Shown: positions 18,788 to 28,221, counted from the first letter of the stretch. The stretch is 64,000 nucleotides of DNA from Flavobacterium sp. JAS (GCF_020991455.1 NZ_JAJMOX010000002.1:1-64000); one strand, 5' to 3'. Translations and numbers: made by a program. The notes: generated by a model from the letters alone, not told the origin.

Positions 18788-19639
18788 ATGAAATTAATAG
18801 TTGATAGTGGGTCTACTAAAGCCGATTGGATTGCAATTGATGATAATGGAAAAGTATTATTTACCACGCAAACTCTAGGATTAAATCCTGAAATTCTTGA
18901 TGGTCCTGAAATTATAGAAAGATTAAATGATCGTTTTGATATTTTACAAAACAAAAAAAATGCTTCACATTTGTTCTTTTACGGAGCAGGTTGTGGAACA
19001 GACAGAATGAAACAATCTTTATCACAAATCTTTCAGGCGTATTTTTCTAATGCAATTGTAGAAGTTCATGAGGATACTTACGCTGCTGTTTATGCAACTA
19101 CTCCAAAAGGAGAAGAGGCAATTGTGAGTATATTAGGAACGGGATCTAACTGCAGTTATTTTGATGGAAAAGTTTTGCATCAAAAAGTACAATCTTTAGG
19201 GTATATTGCCATGGATGATTGTAGTGGTAATGTTTTTGGAAAAGAATTAATCAGAAAATATTATTTTAATAAAATGCCTAAGGAATTAGCAGTTGAATTT
19301 GAAAAAGAATACAACCTGGATCCTGATTTTATTAAAAATAAATTATACAAAGAACCAAATCCAAATGCGTATTTGGCGACTTTTGCAAAGTTCCTGATCA
19401 AACATAAAGACACTGAATTTTGTAGAAAAATTATCTTCAAAGGGATGAAATCTTTTGTTAAGAATTACATCAAACAATTTGATAATTGTAAAGAAGTTCC
19501 GGTTCATTTTGTTGGTTCAATTGCTTTTTATTTAAAAGACGAATTACAAGAAACATTTAATAAATATGAACTTCAATTAGGGAATGTTTTAAGAAGACCT
19601 ATTGACGGATTAATTGCTTATCATGTTGCTAATCAATAA
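18788..19639 (+). CDS. BadF/BadG-type N-acetylglucosamine kinase
   Basis: An ASKHA sugar kinase of 283 aa, related to eukaryotic NAGK and common in Bacteroidota. The phosphate-1 loop is VDSGSTKADW (5-14) and the second ATP motif is SILGTGSNCSYF (about 115-126). It likely phosphorylates N-acetylglucosamine to the 6-phosphate in the cytoplasm. The chitin/GlcNAc locus at 47-64 kb encodes uptake, deacetylation and deamination but no kinase, so this gene is a good candidate for the missing step, although it lies 28 kb away. It is followed after 10 bp by mgsA. Confidence 0.85.
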   Translation: MKLIVDSGSTKADWIAIDDNGKVLFTTQTLGLNPEILDGPEIIERLNDRFDILQNKKNASHLFFYGAGCGTDRMKQSLSQIFQAYFSNAIVEVHEDTYAAVYATTPKGEEAIVSILGTGSNCSYFDGKVLHQKVQSLGYIAMDDCSGNVFGKELIRKYYFNKMPKELAVEFEKEYNLDPDFIKNKLYKEPNPNAYLATFAKFLIKHKDTEFCRKIIFKGMKSFVKNYIKQFDNCKEVPVHFVGSIAFYLKDELQETFNKYELQLGNVLRRPIDGLIAYHVANQ

Positions 19640-19649
19640 ATAAAATTAA

Positions 19650-20027
19650 ATGATTGAAATTGCTATTATAGCTCACGACGGTAAGAAGGCAGATATGGTT
19701 CAGTTTTTAAATAAAAATAAGACACTTCTCCTTAAAGAAAATATTAAGCTGATAGCTACAGGAACTACCGGAAGCAAGGCTGTAAATGCCGGTTTTAAGG
19801 TAAAAAGAATGCTTTCAGGACCAATGGGAGGTGATGCACAAATTGCTGCGCGTGTAGCCGAAGGTAAAACGCAAATGGTTTTCTTTTTCAAAGATCCGTT
19901 GGCAAGCCACGCTCATGAAGTCGACATTAATATGCTTATTCGCGTGTGTGATGTACATAATGTGCCTTTAGCAACAAATGAAGCTTCTGCTCAATTGTTA
20001 TTAAATGCTGTTGCATTAGAGCTTTAG
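19650..20027 (+). CDS. mgsA: Methylglyoxal synthase
   Basis: It converts dihydroxyacetone phosphate to methylglyoxal and phosphate, an overflow branch of glycolysis. It is 125 aa, shorter than E. coli MgsA (152) but covering the whole fold. Conserved sites are His9 and Lys13 (E. coli His19, Lys23), ATGTTG with Thr39/Thr40 in the phosphate pocket, MLSGPMGGD with Ser56/Gly57 and catalytic Asp62, then the HEVD segment matching E. coli His98 and Asp101. It follows the kinase gene after 10 bp and ends at its own terminator. An altered paralogue lies immediately downstream. Confidence 0.92.
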   Translation: MIEIAIIAHDGKKADMVQFLNKNKTLLLKENIKLIATGTTGSKAVNAGFKVKRMLSGPMGGDAQIAARVAEGKTQMVFFFKDPLASHAHEVDINMLIRVCDVHNVPLATNEASAQLLLNAVALEL

Positions 20028-20054
20028 GATTTTAATTCATTTCGATTATATAAG

Positions 20055-20081
20055 AAACCGTTTCCATTACCGAAACGGTTT
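20055..20081 (+). terminator. Terminator after mgsA
   Basis: AAACCGTTTC (20055-20064), loop CATTACC, GAAACGGTTT (20072-20081) and a T run. It separates the two methylglyoxal synthase paralogues into different transcripts. Confidence 0.85.
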
Positions 20082-20223
20082 TTTTATTGCCTGTAAAATA
20101 GTAATAATGACTTATTTTGTAGTCTTTTTTACTGTTTTTCTAAATATTTGATATTCATTATCTTATGTTTAATCTGTTTTGCTTTTTTAAAGTAAATTTG
20201 ATTAGTATAATTATTGTTAAATC

Positions 20224-20610
20224 ATGAAAAAACAAACTTTAATTGCAATAATTGCTCATGATAATAAAAAAGCAGATATGATTCAGTTTTTAATTAAAAA
20301 CGGAATTACACTGCGACATGATAAAGTAAAACTTATTGCAACAGGAATATTAGGGAAAAATGCTGAGAAATCGGGGTTTAAAATAAAAAAGATGCTTCCG
20401 TGTTCAATGGGTGGGGATGCTCAAATTGCTTCTAAAGTAGCAGAGGGAAAGATTAATGTCGTTTTTATGTTTACAGATCCATTAGTGACCAATGCTCATG
20501 AAGTCGATATTAAGATGCTTGTCAGGATGTGCGATGTTCATAATGTGCCGCTGGCAACAAATGAAGCAACGGCACAATTATTTTTAAATGCTATTGTACA
20601 GCGATTATAG
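20224..20610 (+). CDS. Methylglyoxal synthase paralogue with altered phosphate-binding loop
   Basis: A 128-aa MGS-fold protein clearly homologous to the adjacent mgsA product; conserved blocks such as GGDAQIA and CDVHNVPLATNEA are shared. The catalytic set is kept: His12, Lys16, Asp65, His92 and Asp95. The phosphate pocket is not: Thr-Thr of ATGTTG has become Ile42-Leu43 (ATGILG), and Ser-Gly-Pro of MLSGPMGGD has become Pro59-Cys60-Ser61. In E. coli MgsA these Thr and Ser/Gly positions hold the substrate phosphate. It is therefore either inactive or acts on another ligand. It has its own upstream region and its 3' end overlaps the convergent ridA gene by 20 bp. Confidence 0.85.
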   Translation: MKKQTLIAIIAHDNKKADMIQFLIKNGITLRHDKVKLIATGILGKNAEKSGFKIKKMLPCSMGGDAQIASKVAEGKINVVFMFTDPLVTNAHEVDIKMLVRMCDVHNVPLATNEATAQLFLNAIVQRL

Positions 20611-20971
20611 ATATTTCTACATTTACATTTTTTGGCAAACATGCTACCTGAACAGTTTCACGTGCAGGAGCCGTTTTTTCATTAAAATAAGATCCGTAAA
20701 CAGCATTTATAGCAGCAAAATTATTCATATCCATAATGAATATAGTTGCTTTTACTACGTTTTCAAAAGTCATACCTGCCGCTTCTAAAATAGCTGTAAT
20801 GTTTTCCATTACTTGTTTGGTTTCATCATTGATGTTCTCAGTAACAAGTTCTCCAGAAGCCGGATTTATAGCAATTTGGCCAGAAGCATAAAGTGTATTT
20901 CCTGATAATACGGCTTGATTGTAAGGTCCAATTGGTGCTGGAGCTTTTTCAGTAAAGATGATTTTTTTCAT
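20591..20971 (-). CDS. ridA: RidA family enamine/imine deaminase
   Basis: A trimeric enzyme of 126 aa (YjgF/YER057c/UK114 family) that hydrolyses reactive enamines released by PLP enzymes such as threonine dehydratase. The signature PARETVQVACLPK carries the Arg that binds the substrate carboxylate, and VEISIIAV near the end carries the conserved Glu. It starts 24 bp from the lptD stop on the same strand and may be transcribed with it. Its 3' end overlaps the mgsA paralogue on the other strand by 20 bp. Confidence 0.93.
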   Translation of the reverse strand: MKKIIFTEKAPAPIGPYNQAVLSGNTLYASGQIAINPASGELVTENINDETKQVMENITAILEAAGMTFENVVKATIFIMDMNNFAAINAVYGSYFNEKTAPARETVQVACLPKNVNVEISIIAVQ

Positions 20972-20994
20972 AATAAATTTATTGATTTAAGGAA

Positions 20995-23670
20995 TTATCG
21001 ATTTGAGGTACTTCGTTTATTCCATTTAATATCACTAAGCATTCCGGATTTAATTCCAATGAAGAAGTTCCAGTTTGAGTTTGTCCCTAACGGAGACCAG
21101 TTAAAGGCCATTCTCCAGCTCAATAAATCTCTTTCAAAACGGAATTGAGTAAAGGTAACTCCCTTTTGTACAAAATCGTAACCGGTAGAAACTCCACCTT
21201 TCCATTTTGGAGTAATATCCATGTTGACGGACACCATAACAGAGTTTCCGGAGATTTTATTTTCTCTTTTAATATTTGTATACGTTAAGGAATAGGCAAG
21301 AGTCATGTCCCATGGAATTTTCGATTTAAAAAACTCGCTAATTACATCTTTATCATCATCTTTTTCATTTGCAAATTGGCTATTTCTACTGTCTGTTAAA
21401 TCAGTATTGGTACCAAACAAGTCATCATTTCGACCACCATTACGCTGACTTTGCGTGTTTTTTTCGTCTTTGTCGGTACCTTTGTTTGAGAACGAGTAAT
21501 TTAAGGTTAGATTGGCATTTGTCATTCTAAATAAACTTCCTCCATTGTCGATATTATACATGTCGATCCTGTCGTTATTGCTGTTTAAAGCATAAGGATC
21601 TAATGTGGCTCCAAAATTAACATTCATCTTGTTTTGGAAAAGCTGTGTTCCACCACTAATAAGTAAGGGTTGCCAAGCTAAAATATCTTTACCATTTGCA
21701 TTAAAATTATAATTTGTGCTAAGGTTTAAGTTGTTTAATAACATTACTTTTTTAGGTTCAGTCTTTGTGCTGTCCCTGTCTCTTACTTTGGCCTCAAAAG
21801 TGTTGCTTAAAGCAAAAGCGACAATGTTTGAGTTTTCTTTCCCGGGAGCACCATAAACACCTCCTGCAAATCGTGTGTATTGGTCTGTAAGTCTTCCTGA
21901 AGCATCTACAGCATAAGTGTCGTAGTATTTTTCGAAACTTGGTGTGTAAGAGTAGCTAATTGTAGGACGCATTACGTGGCGAATCGATTGGATTCTTTTG
22001 TCACTTCCAAAATTAAAAGTTCCATAGATAGTTGTACCTAAACTTGAGGTGAAATTGTATGTTCTAAAAGAGTCAAATCCGTTCACAACTTTATCTACAA
22101 CTTTGCCCTGATCAGTATCATAATTTTTGTTAATGGTTTTAGTAACCCATGTTTCCTGATAATTAGTAGCTGCTTGTGCACTAAAATATTTGAACAATTT
22201 AAAGTTTGTACTTAACGGAATAGTATGCTGCATCCCAATTTGAGCATCTCTAAACATTTGAGGTTTAAAAAACAAGGAATCAGTAGTTGTAATATTGTTT
22301 TTACCGCTTAAGTTGTATTGTAAGTTAATGTTTTTTATAAGTCCTTTCTTTACGCCGTTTTTCCCAACAAAAGGATAAACACGATCAACACTTGCCTGTA
22401 AAGTTGGTAAAGTCATTGTAATAACTTCAGTTTGCGTGTTTTGTTGATGCGTTGCTGATAATGAAAAACGAGCTTGCGGAATAGTATTGAAAGTTTTGCT
22501 ATAGGATATAGAAGAACTTAAAGTATTGTTCAGATTCGAACCAATATTAGCCTGATTGATAGATTGCTTAAAGTATTTACTACTACCCATATTCACCGAT
22601 GCAGAAAAGCTAGAGTTAGGGCTTGATTTAGTATCTCTTGAATGCGACCACTGAATGTTGTAAATATTCTGTTTACTATAATCCGGATAACCACGCTCAC
22701 TGTTAATTAAATTTTCGAAACGAATGTTAACATTTCCTCTGTACTTATATCTTTTGGCATACGCCGATTCAAATCGCATGGCGTAACTACCATTAGTATA
22801 ATAATCGGCTAAAACGGTTAAATCATAATTTTCGCTTAACGCAAAATAGTACCCCATATTCTGAAGTGAAAATCCTCTTGTGTTTGAGTCATTGTAACTT
22901 GGAATAATGATACCCGAAACACTTTTTTCCTGGCTCATTGGAAAATAAGCAAAAGGTAATGCAAGGGGAGTTGGTACATCAGCAATAACCATATTAGTTA
23001 AACCTGTGATTACTTTTTTACCAGGTATAAATTTTACCTTATTAGTTTGAAAATAATATTCGGGATTGTCAATATCTTTTGCTGTTGTAAAACGGGCACC
23101 TTTTAAGAAGTAAACAGAGTCGTTTTCTTTTTTAGTAACAGCAGCTTTTATTTTAAATTCACCTTGTTCGGTTCTTGAATTGAAAATTAAAGCTTTTTTG
23201 GTTTTAAAATTAAAACGGATAGAATCAGGCTGAACTTCGCTTGCTCCTTGTTTAAAGTTTGGATATTGTGATAAAACCCCGGCAGAATCTTTTATTCTTC
23301 CGGCATAAACTTCATCTTTTTCATAATTTAAAACAATGATACCAGATTTTAATTCGACATCCTTATAGTATAATTCGGCTTCATTATATAAAGTAATCAG
23401 TTTCTTCTTCTGATCAATTTTGGCGTAATCTTTAGCTCTGTACTTTACTTTACCGTCAAGAAAAGTCTTTTTAGGTCTAACAGTATCCAGTTTTATAGTA
23501 TCTGTAACAGTAGTTGTAGATTTATCTGTAACATTAGTTACTGGCTTATCTGTTTGTTTTACAGTTGTTAATGGCTTTTTTTTGTTTTTTATCTCTTGCG
23601 AATATAATTTACCACTTCCTAATGTTAGGAAAAATGATAATAAAACGATATTAAATAAGTTTGTATGCAA
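20995..23670 (-). CDS. LptD-like outer-membrane LPS assembly protein
   Basis: A large outer-membrane protein of about 891 aa. A signal peptide is followed by a Thr/Lys-rich linker and an OstA/LptA-like beta-jellyroll (about 75-230 of the mature region, with LFDG/YAGRIKD-type repeats). The C-terminal half is a 26-strand-type beta-barrel rich in Tyr, Asn and Ser. It inserts LPS into the outer leaflet with LptE. I chose TTG at 23670 because it starts a canonical signal peptide (HTNLFNIVLLSFFL). The longer frame from TTG 23754 adds 28 non-hydrophobic residues and runs into the divergent amidase upstream region. Divergent from the amidase gene. Confidence 0.85.
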   Translation of the reverse strand: MHTNLFNIVLLSFFLTLGSGKLYSQEIKNKKKPLTTVKQTDKPVTNVTDKSTTTVTDTIKLDTVRPKKTFLDGKVKYRAKDYAKIDQKKKLITLYNEAELYYKDVELKSGIIVLNYEKDEVYAGRIKDSAGVLSQYPNFKQGASEVQPDSIRFNFKTKKALIFNSRTEQGEFKIKAAVTKKENDSVYFLKGARFTTAKDIDNPEYYFQTNKVKFIPGKKVITGLTNMVIADVPTPLALPFAYFPMSQEKSVSGIIIPSYNDSNTRGFSLQNMGYYFALSENYDLTVLADYYTNGSYAMRFESAYAKRYKYRGNVNIRFENLINSERGYPDYSKQNIYNIQWSHSRDTKSSPNSSFSASVNMGSSKYFKQSINQANIGSNLNNTLSSSISYSKTFNTIPQARFSLSATHQQNTQTEVITMTLPTLQASVDRVYPFVGKNGVKKGLIKNINLQYNLSGKNNITTTDSLFFKPQMFRDAQIGMQHTIPLSTNFKLFKYFSAQAATNYQETWVTKTINKNYDTDQGKVVDKVVNGFDSFRTYNFTSSLGTTIYGTFNFGSDKRIQSIRHVMRPTISYSYTPSFEKYYDTYAVDASGRLTDQYTRFAGGVYGAPGKENSNIVAFALSNTFEAKVRDRDSTKTEPKKVMLLNNLNLSTNYNFNANGKDILAWQPLLISGGTQLFQNKMNVNFGATLDPYALNSNNDRIDMYNIDNGGSLFRMTNANLTLNYSFSNKGTDKDEKNTQSQRNGGRNDDLFGTNTDLTDSRNSQFANEKDDDKDVISEFFKSKIPWDMTLAYSLTYTNIKRENKISGNSVMVSVNMDITPKWKGGVSTGYDFVQKGVTFTQFRFERDLLSWRMAFNWSPLGTNSNWNFFIGIKSGMLSDIKWNKRSTSNR

Positions 23671-23803
23671 AGGTTTAAATGCTATTTTTGTAAAATTATG
23701 GCTTGTTTTTTGACATGTCAAACTTACATATAATTTTTTGGCAAAAATAATCAATTGTAAAAATTATAGCAGTTGCGTTTTATTAAAATTAACTTTTAGA
23801 TTT

Positions 23804-24925
23804 ATGAATAGATTTAACAAAATTAAGGTAATATTTACTTTTTTTCTAACGATAATATCATTTTGTGCTTACAGTCAGGCAAATGTTTTTAAGGTAACTC
23901 TTGATGCTGGACATGGTGATCACGACTTTGGAGCAGTTTATAGCGGACGAATTGAAAAAAATATTGCTTTGGCTATTGTTCTAAAAGTTGGAAAAATATT
24001 AGAACTTAACCCAAATGTTAATGTTATTTATACTCGTAAAACAGATGTTTTTATTGATTTGGTAGAAAGAGCCAACATTGCAAACCGTGCAAACTCTAAT
24101 ATTTTTGTGTCTATACACTGTAATGCAAATAAAAATACGGCAGCAGACGGAACCGAAACTTATGTAATGGGTTTGAGTAAAACAGCCTCGAATCTTGAAG
24201 CAGCGAAAAAAGAGAACTCGGTAATTACTTTAGAAAAAGATTATAAACGTAAATATGAAGGTTTCGATCCAAATTCGCCGGAATCTATGATCGGGATAAC
24301 TTTAATGCAGGAAGAATATTTAGATAATAGTATTTCACTGGCAAGTAAAATAGAGGACAATTTTGAGAAACTTGGTAAAAAAATAAGACAAGGCGGAGTT
24401 AAACAAGCACCATTTATGGTATTGCATAAAGCCTATATGCCTAGAGTATTAGTAGAAACAGGGTTTGTTTCGAATCCGGAAGAAGGAAATGTTTTAAATT
24501 CAGAAGAAGGTCAGAATGATATTGCAAAAGCTATTGCCGAAGCCATTTTAAGTTATAAAAGAGAATACTTTGGTTCAGGCGCTCCTGAAATTATAGAAGC
24601 CAGACCTGCAAGAGACACTACTCCTACAAAACCTAAAGCGGTTGAAACGACTGCAGTGAAAAACGTTCAAAAAGGAACCTTCTTTAAAGTGCAACTTATC
24701 GCCAGTATCAAAAAGACACCATTGGAACCTAAAAATTTTAAGGGACTGAAAAATGTAACGATACTGTATGAAAATAATATTTACAAATATTTCTATCAGG
24801 AAACTTCAGATTATGAAGCTGCCAAAAAATATTTGCAAGAAGCTAAAGACAAAGGATATGGCGCAGCTTTTTTAATTGCAAATAAAGATGGAGAGAAAAT
24901 CAGTATTCAAGACGCAATTAAATAA
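23804..24925 (+). CDS. N-acetylmuramoyl-L-alanine amidase (Amidase_3) with SPOR-like tail
   Basis: An exported zinc amidase of 373 aa that cuts the peptide from the glycan of peptidoglycan, usually at cell separation. The signal peptide covers about 1-24 (ending FCAYSQ). The Amidase_3 domain covers about 29-240: LDAGHGDHDFGA supplies the first zinc His, SIHCNAN the later His, and VLVETGFVSNPEEG the catalytic Glu. A Lys/Thr/Pro linker leads to a C-terminal segment (about 290-373) that looks like a sporulation-related repeat for peptidoglycan binding. ATG 23804 starts the signal peptide; an upstream ATG at 23738 would overlap the lptD promoter region. Confidence 0.92.
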   Translation: MNRFNKIKVIFTFFLTIISFCAYSQANVFKVTLDAGHGDHDFGAVYSGRIEKNIALAIVLKVGKILELNPNVNVIYTRKTDVFIDLVERANIANRANSNIFVSIHCNANKNTAADGTETYVMGLSKTASNLEAAKKENSVITLEKDYKRKYEGFDPNSPESMIGITLMQEEYLDNSISLASKIEDNFEKLGKKIRQGGVKQAPFMVLHKAYMPRVLVETGFVSNPEEGNVLNSEEGQNDIAKAIAEAILSYKREYFGSGAPEIIEARPARDTTPTKPKAVETTAVKNVQKGTFFKVQLIASIKKTPLEPKNFKGLKNVTILYENNIYKYFYQETSDYEAAKKYLQEAKDKGYGAAFLIANKDGEKISIQDAIK

Positions 24926-24975
24926 TAGTCTTAAGTTCGAATATTTATATTATTTTTGTACAAACACTTAGAATT

Positions 24976-25950
24976 TTGAAACTAACAAGAGAAATTAAAA
25001 CGGCTATCTTAGTCATCGCGTCAATTTTATTATTTATTTGGGGCTATAGTTTTTTAAAAGGCAGAGACCTTTTTACAAATTACAAAACATTATATGTAGA
25101 ATACGATAATGTTGAAGATCTGTCATCGTCAGCGCCCGTTACCATAAACGGATTAACTATTGGTAAAGTAAATAAAATCACAATCAATGAAGTAACGGGG
25201 AAATTATTAGTTGAACTTCAATTAAAAACAGATTTTCCAATTTCAAAAACAAGTAAGGCATCTTTGTATTCTCCAAGTTTGATTGGAGGGAAACAAATCA
25301 AGATTGTTCCTAATCTTGCTGATAAAGATCCAGCTGTTGATGGACAAACTTTAGTACCTGCTGTTGAGTTGGGATTAACAGAGTCTTTAGGAGGTAAGAT
25401 TGAGCCTATTCAGCAAAAATTAGATTTAATGCTAGCCAATATTAATACATTGGTTTCAGGATTAAACAATGTTTTGGACAAACAGGGTCAGGAAAACTTA
25501 AAAAAATCATTGGCAGAATTGAGCCAGACAATGGAGCAATTTCATAAAGCTTCCGGAAGTCTTAATTCTATTTTAGATACTAATAAGGGACAAATTAATG
25601 GCGTTGTAACTAACTTCAATAAAATGTCTAGTAACTTCAATAAGATATCAGATTCTTTAAACAAAGCCGACTTAGGAAAAACAGTTAAAAACCTAAACCA
25701 AACTTTGGCTAAAGTTGATAATCTTATGAGTAACCTAAACTCAGGAAAAGGTACTGCTGGTAAATTATTAAATGATGAGGCTTTGTATAACAACTTGTCT
25801 AAAACTTCAAAAGAGTTAGAGTTATTATTGCAGGACGTTCGTCTTTACCCAACACGTTATGTAAATGTTTCTCTTTTTGGAAAGAAAAACAAACCATACG
25901 TAGCACCAACAACAGAAGAGGCTAATACAACTACAACTACTAAAAATTAA
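24976..25950 (+). CDS. MlaD/MCE domain lipid-transport protein
   Basis: A periplasmic, membrane-anchored protein of 324 aa. The N-terminal anchor spans about 10-28 (AILVIASILLFIWGYSFLKG). One MCE domain follows at about 36-118, including the NVEDLSSSAPVTINGLTIGKV start. The rest is a long helical region with heptad-like repeats (150-270) and a Thr-rich tail. It is the lipid-binding component of ABC-type phospholipid trafficking; the MlaE/MlaF partners are not in this window. The start is TTG at 24976, with no earlier Met in frame. It lies 50 bp after the amidase gene and 5 bp before the next gene. Confidence 0.88.
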   Translation: MKLTREIKTAILVIASILLFIWGYSFLKGRDLFTNYKTLYVEYDNVEDLSSSAPVTINGLTIGKVNKITINEVTGKLLVELQLKTDFPISKTSKASLYSPSLIGGKQIKIVPNLADKDPAVDGQTLVPAVELGLTESLGGKIEPIQQKLDLMLANINTLVSGLNNVLDKQGQENLKKSLAELSQTMEQFHKASGSLNSILDTNKGQINGVVTNFNKMSSNFNKISDSLNKADLGKTVKNLNQTLAKVDNLMSNLNSGKGTAGKLLNDEALYNNLSKTSKELELLLQDVRLYPTRYVNVSLFGKKNKPYVAPTTEEANTTTTTKN

Positions 25951-25955
25951 TTAGA

Positions 25956-27293
25956 ATGAGTTATTTAGATAATATTTTGTTCGCTATACTGCTAATTGTA
26001 GGTTTCGGTTTTTTTGCATCGAGCGTAAAAAAAATCATCCGAAACATTAATTTAGGAGTTGATGTAAATCGAAAAGATAATTCTAAAGCACGTTGGAAAA
26101 ACATGGCATTGATTGCTCTTGGGCAATCAAAAATGGTGAGACGCCCTGTAGCTGGAATACTTCATATTTTTGTATATGTAGGTTTTATAATTATTAATAT
26201 CGAATTACTCGAGATTATTATTGATGGTTTATTTGGAACACATAGAGTTTTTGCACCTTTTTTGGGTGTAATTTATGATGTTTTAATAGCTTCATTCGAA
26301 ATATTAGCACTACTTGTAATCTTTGCTGTAACAGTTTTTTGGATTAGAAGGAATGTGGTAAGATTAAAACGTTTTGCTAATCCGGATTTAAAAGGATTTC
26401 CTAAAAGTGACGCAAACTACATTTTGTATTTTGAAACAGTTTTGATGCTTCTGTTTTTGTTCATGGATGCTTCTGATTTGCATTTGCAAAATGTTCCGGG
26501 AGGATTTTCTCATTTTCACAGAGCAGGAAGTTTTCCAATAAGTCAGTTTATTGCGCCAATGTTTAACGGAATGTCAAATGAGTTGGTTGCCATATTGTTT
26601 GAAGTTTTTTGGTGGTTGCATATCGCTGGTATTTTGGTTTTCATGAACTATTTATATTTCTCAAAACACTTACATATTCTTTTAGCTTTCCCGAATACTT
26701 ATTTTGCAAACTTAAATCAGGAAGGACAGTTTGATAATTTAGAATCAGTTACAAAAGAGGTTAAGTTAATGATGGATCCAAATGCTGATCCGTTTGCAGC
26801 TGCTCCGGTTGATGAAAATGCTGTTCCAAGTAAATTTGGAGCAAGTGATGTTCAGGATCTAAACTGGGTACAATTATTAAATGCTTACACTTGTACAGAG
26901 TGCGGCCGTTGTACATCATCATGTCCGGCGAACCAAACCGGTAAAAAATTGTCTCCTCGTAAAATTATGATGGATACAAGAGATCGTTTACAAGAAGTAG
27001 GAAAAAATATTGATGCCAACAAAGGTGTTTTTGTTCCGGATAATAAAACATTATTAAACGATTATATTACTCCAGAAGAATTGTGGGCATGTACTTCATG
27101 TAATGCTTGTGTTGAGGAATGTCCTGTAAATATCAGCCCGTTGTCTATTATTATGGATATGCGCCGTTATTTGGTTATGGAACAAAGTGCTGCTCCAATG
27201 TCATTGAATGCTATGATGACAAATATTGAGAATAATGGAGCGCCTTGGCAATACAATCAACAAGATAGATTGAACTGGAAAAACGAAAACTAA
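25956..27293 (+). CDS. Membrane-bound 4Fe-4S electron-transfer protein
   Basis: A 445-aa protein with five or so transmembrane helices in the first 240 residues, some carrying His residues suited to haem b. A dicluster ferredoxin domain follows: CTECGRCTSSCP with its first Cys at 313, and CTSCNACVEECP with its first Cys at 379. This is the layout of HdrE/NarI-HdrC-type fusions that pass electrons between the quinone pool and a soluble CCG-domain partner. The next gene encodes such a partner. The electron donor and acceptor are unknown. It begins 5 bp after the MCE gene. Confidence 0.85.
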   Translation: MSYLDNILFAILLIVGFGFFASSVKKIIRNINLGVDVNRKDNSKARWKNMALIALGQSKMVRRPVAGILHIFVYVGFIIINIELLEIIIDGLFGTHRVFAPFLGVIYDVLIASFEILALLVIFAVTVFWIRRNVVRLKRFANPDLKGFPKSDANYILYFETVLMLLFLFMDASDLHLQNVPGGFSHFHRAGSFPISQFIAPMFNGMSNELVAILFEVFWWLHIAGILVFMNYLYFSKHLHILLAFPNTYFANLNQEGQFDNLESVTKEVKLMMDPNADPFAAAPVDENAVPSKFGASDVQDLNWVQLLNAYTCTECGRCTSSCPANQTGKKLSPRKIMMDTRDRLQEVGKNIDANKGVFVPDNKTLLNDYITPEELWACTSCNACVEECPVNISPLSIIMDMRRYLVMEQSAAPMSLNAMMTNIENNGAPWQYNQQDRLNWKNEN

Positions 27294-27428
27294 AACCGTT
27301 TAATTGGTTATTTGTTTAACCGTTTAATGGATTAATAAAATAAATTTCTGTGTTAATGTTAGCGAAAGGGTTATTGCAAGAGAGCGATTAATCAAATTAA
27401 CAATTAACCGATTTAACAACAAAAGAAG
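27294..27428. repeat. Low-complexity spacer with AACCGTTTAAT repeats
   Basis: AACCGTTTAAT occurs twice as a direct repeat (27294-27304 and 27318-27328), with the related AACCGATTTAA at 27406-27416 and several ATTAAC units between. It interrupts the likely Fe-S gene pair. No terminator hairpin is clear, so read-through is possible. Confidence 0.45.
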
Positions 27429-28220
27429 ATGTCAGAAAATTTAGTAGTGCCAACAATGGCTGAAATGCTAGCCCAAGGAACACAACCGGAAGTTTTATTT
27501 TGGGTTGGTTGTGCAGGGAGTTTTGATGATAGAGCAAAGAAAATTACAAAAGCATTTGTGCGAATTTTAAATCGTACCAATGTTTCATTTGCAGTGTTAG
27601 GTACTGAAGAGAGTTGTACTGGAGATCCTGCAAAACGTGCCGGAAATGAGTTTTTGTTTCAAATGCAAGCCATGATGAATATCGAGGTTTTGAATGCGTA
27701 TGAAGCTAAAAAAATCGTAACGGCTTGTCCGCATTGTTTTAATACTTTAAAAAACGAGTATCCTGAATTAGGAGGTCAATATGAAGTAATTCATCATACA
27801 GAGTTTTTAAAGTCATTAATAGATGATGGAAGATTGACTGTTGAAGGTGGACAGTTTAAAGGAAAACGCATTACTTTTCATGATCCTTGCTATTTAGGAA
27901 GAGCAAATAAAGTATACGAAGCTCCAAGAGATTTGATTCAGAAATTAGACGTTGAATTAGTCGAAATGAAACGTTCTAAAGCAAATGGTTTATGTTGTGG
28001 AGCAGGTGGAGCACAAATGTTTAAAGATGCTGAGCCAGGAAACAAAGAAATAAATGTTGAGAGAACAGAAGATGCTCTTGAAACTAAACCAGATATTATT
28101 GCTGCTGGTTGTCCATTTTGTAACACTATGTTAACCGACGGTATCAAACATCAGGAAAAAGAAGGACAAGTTAAAGTGATGGACATTGCGGAGTTAATTG
28201 CGAATGCTCAGGATTTGTAA
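27429..28220 (+). CDS. CCG-domain (Fe-S)-binding oxidoreductase subunit
   Basis: A cytoplasmic protein of 263 aa with two CCG-type cysteine-rich domains as in HdrB, GlpC and LutA/LldE. Seen are ESCTGDPAKR and CPHCFNTLKNEYP in the first half, then DPCYLGRAN, the diagnostic LCCGAGGAQMF and CPFCNTML in the second. These bind iron-sulfur centres and accept or donate electrons. It most likely works with the membrane ferredoxin protein encoded just upstream. The 135-bp gap with repeats does not break the shared orientation. The overall reaction is unknown. Confidence 0.88.
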   Translation: MSENLVVPTMAEMLAQGTQPEVLFWVGCAGSFDDRAKKITKAFVRILNRTNVSFAVLGTEESCTGDPAKRAGNEFLFQMQAMMNIEVLNAYEAKKIVTACPHCFNTLKNEYPELGGQYEVIHHTEFLKSLIDDGRLTVEGGQFKGKRITFHDPCYLGRANKVYEAPRDLIQKLDVELVEMKRSKANGLCCGAGGAQMFKDAEPGNKEINVERTEDALETKPDIIAAGCPFCNTMLTDGIKHQEKEGQVKVMDIAELIANAQDL

Positions 28221-28221
28221 T

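Noticed and set aside
20588..20788. Plus-strand open frame opposite ridA
   Set aside because: Antisense shadow of a well-conserved RidA gene; aromatic-rich product without family features.
27294..27428. AACCGTTTAAT repeats as a CRISPR or attachment site
   Set aside because: Only two exact short copies with unequal spacing and no spacers or integrase; better seen as spacer low-complexity sequence.
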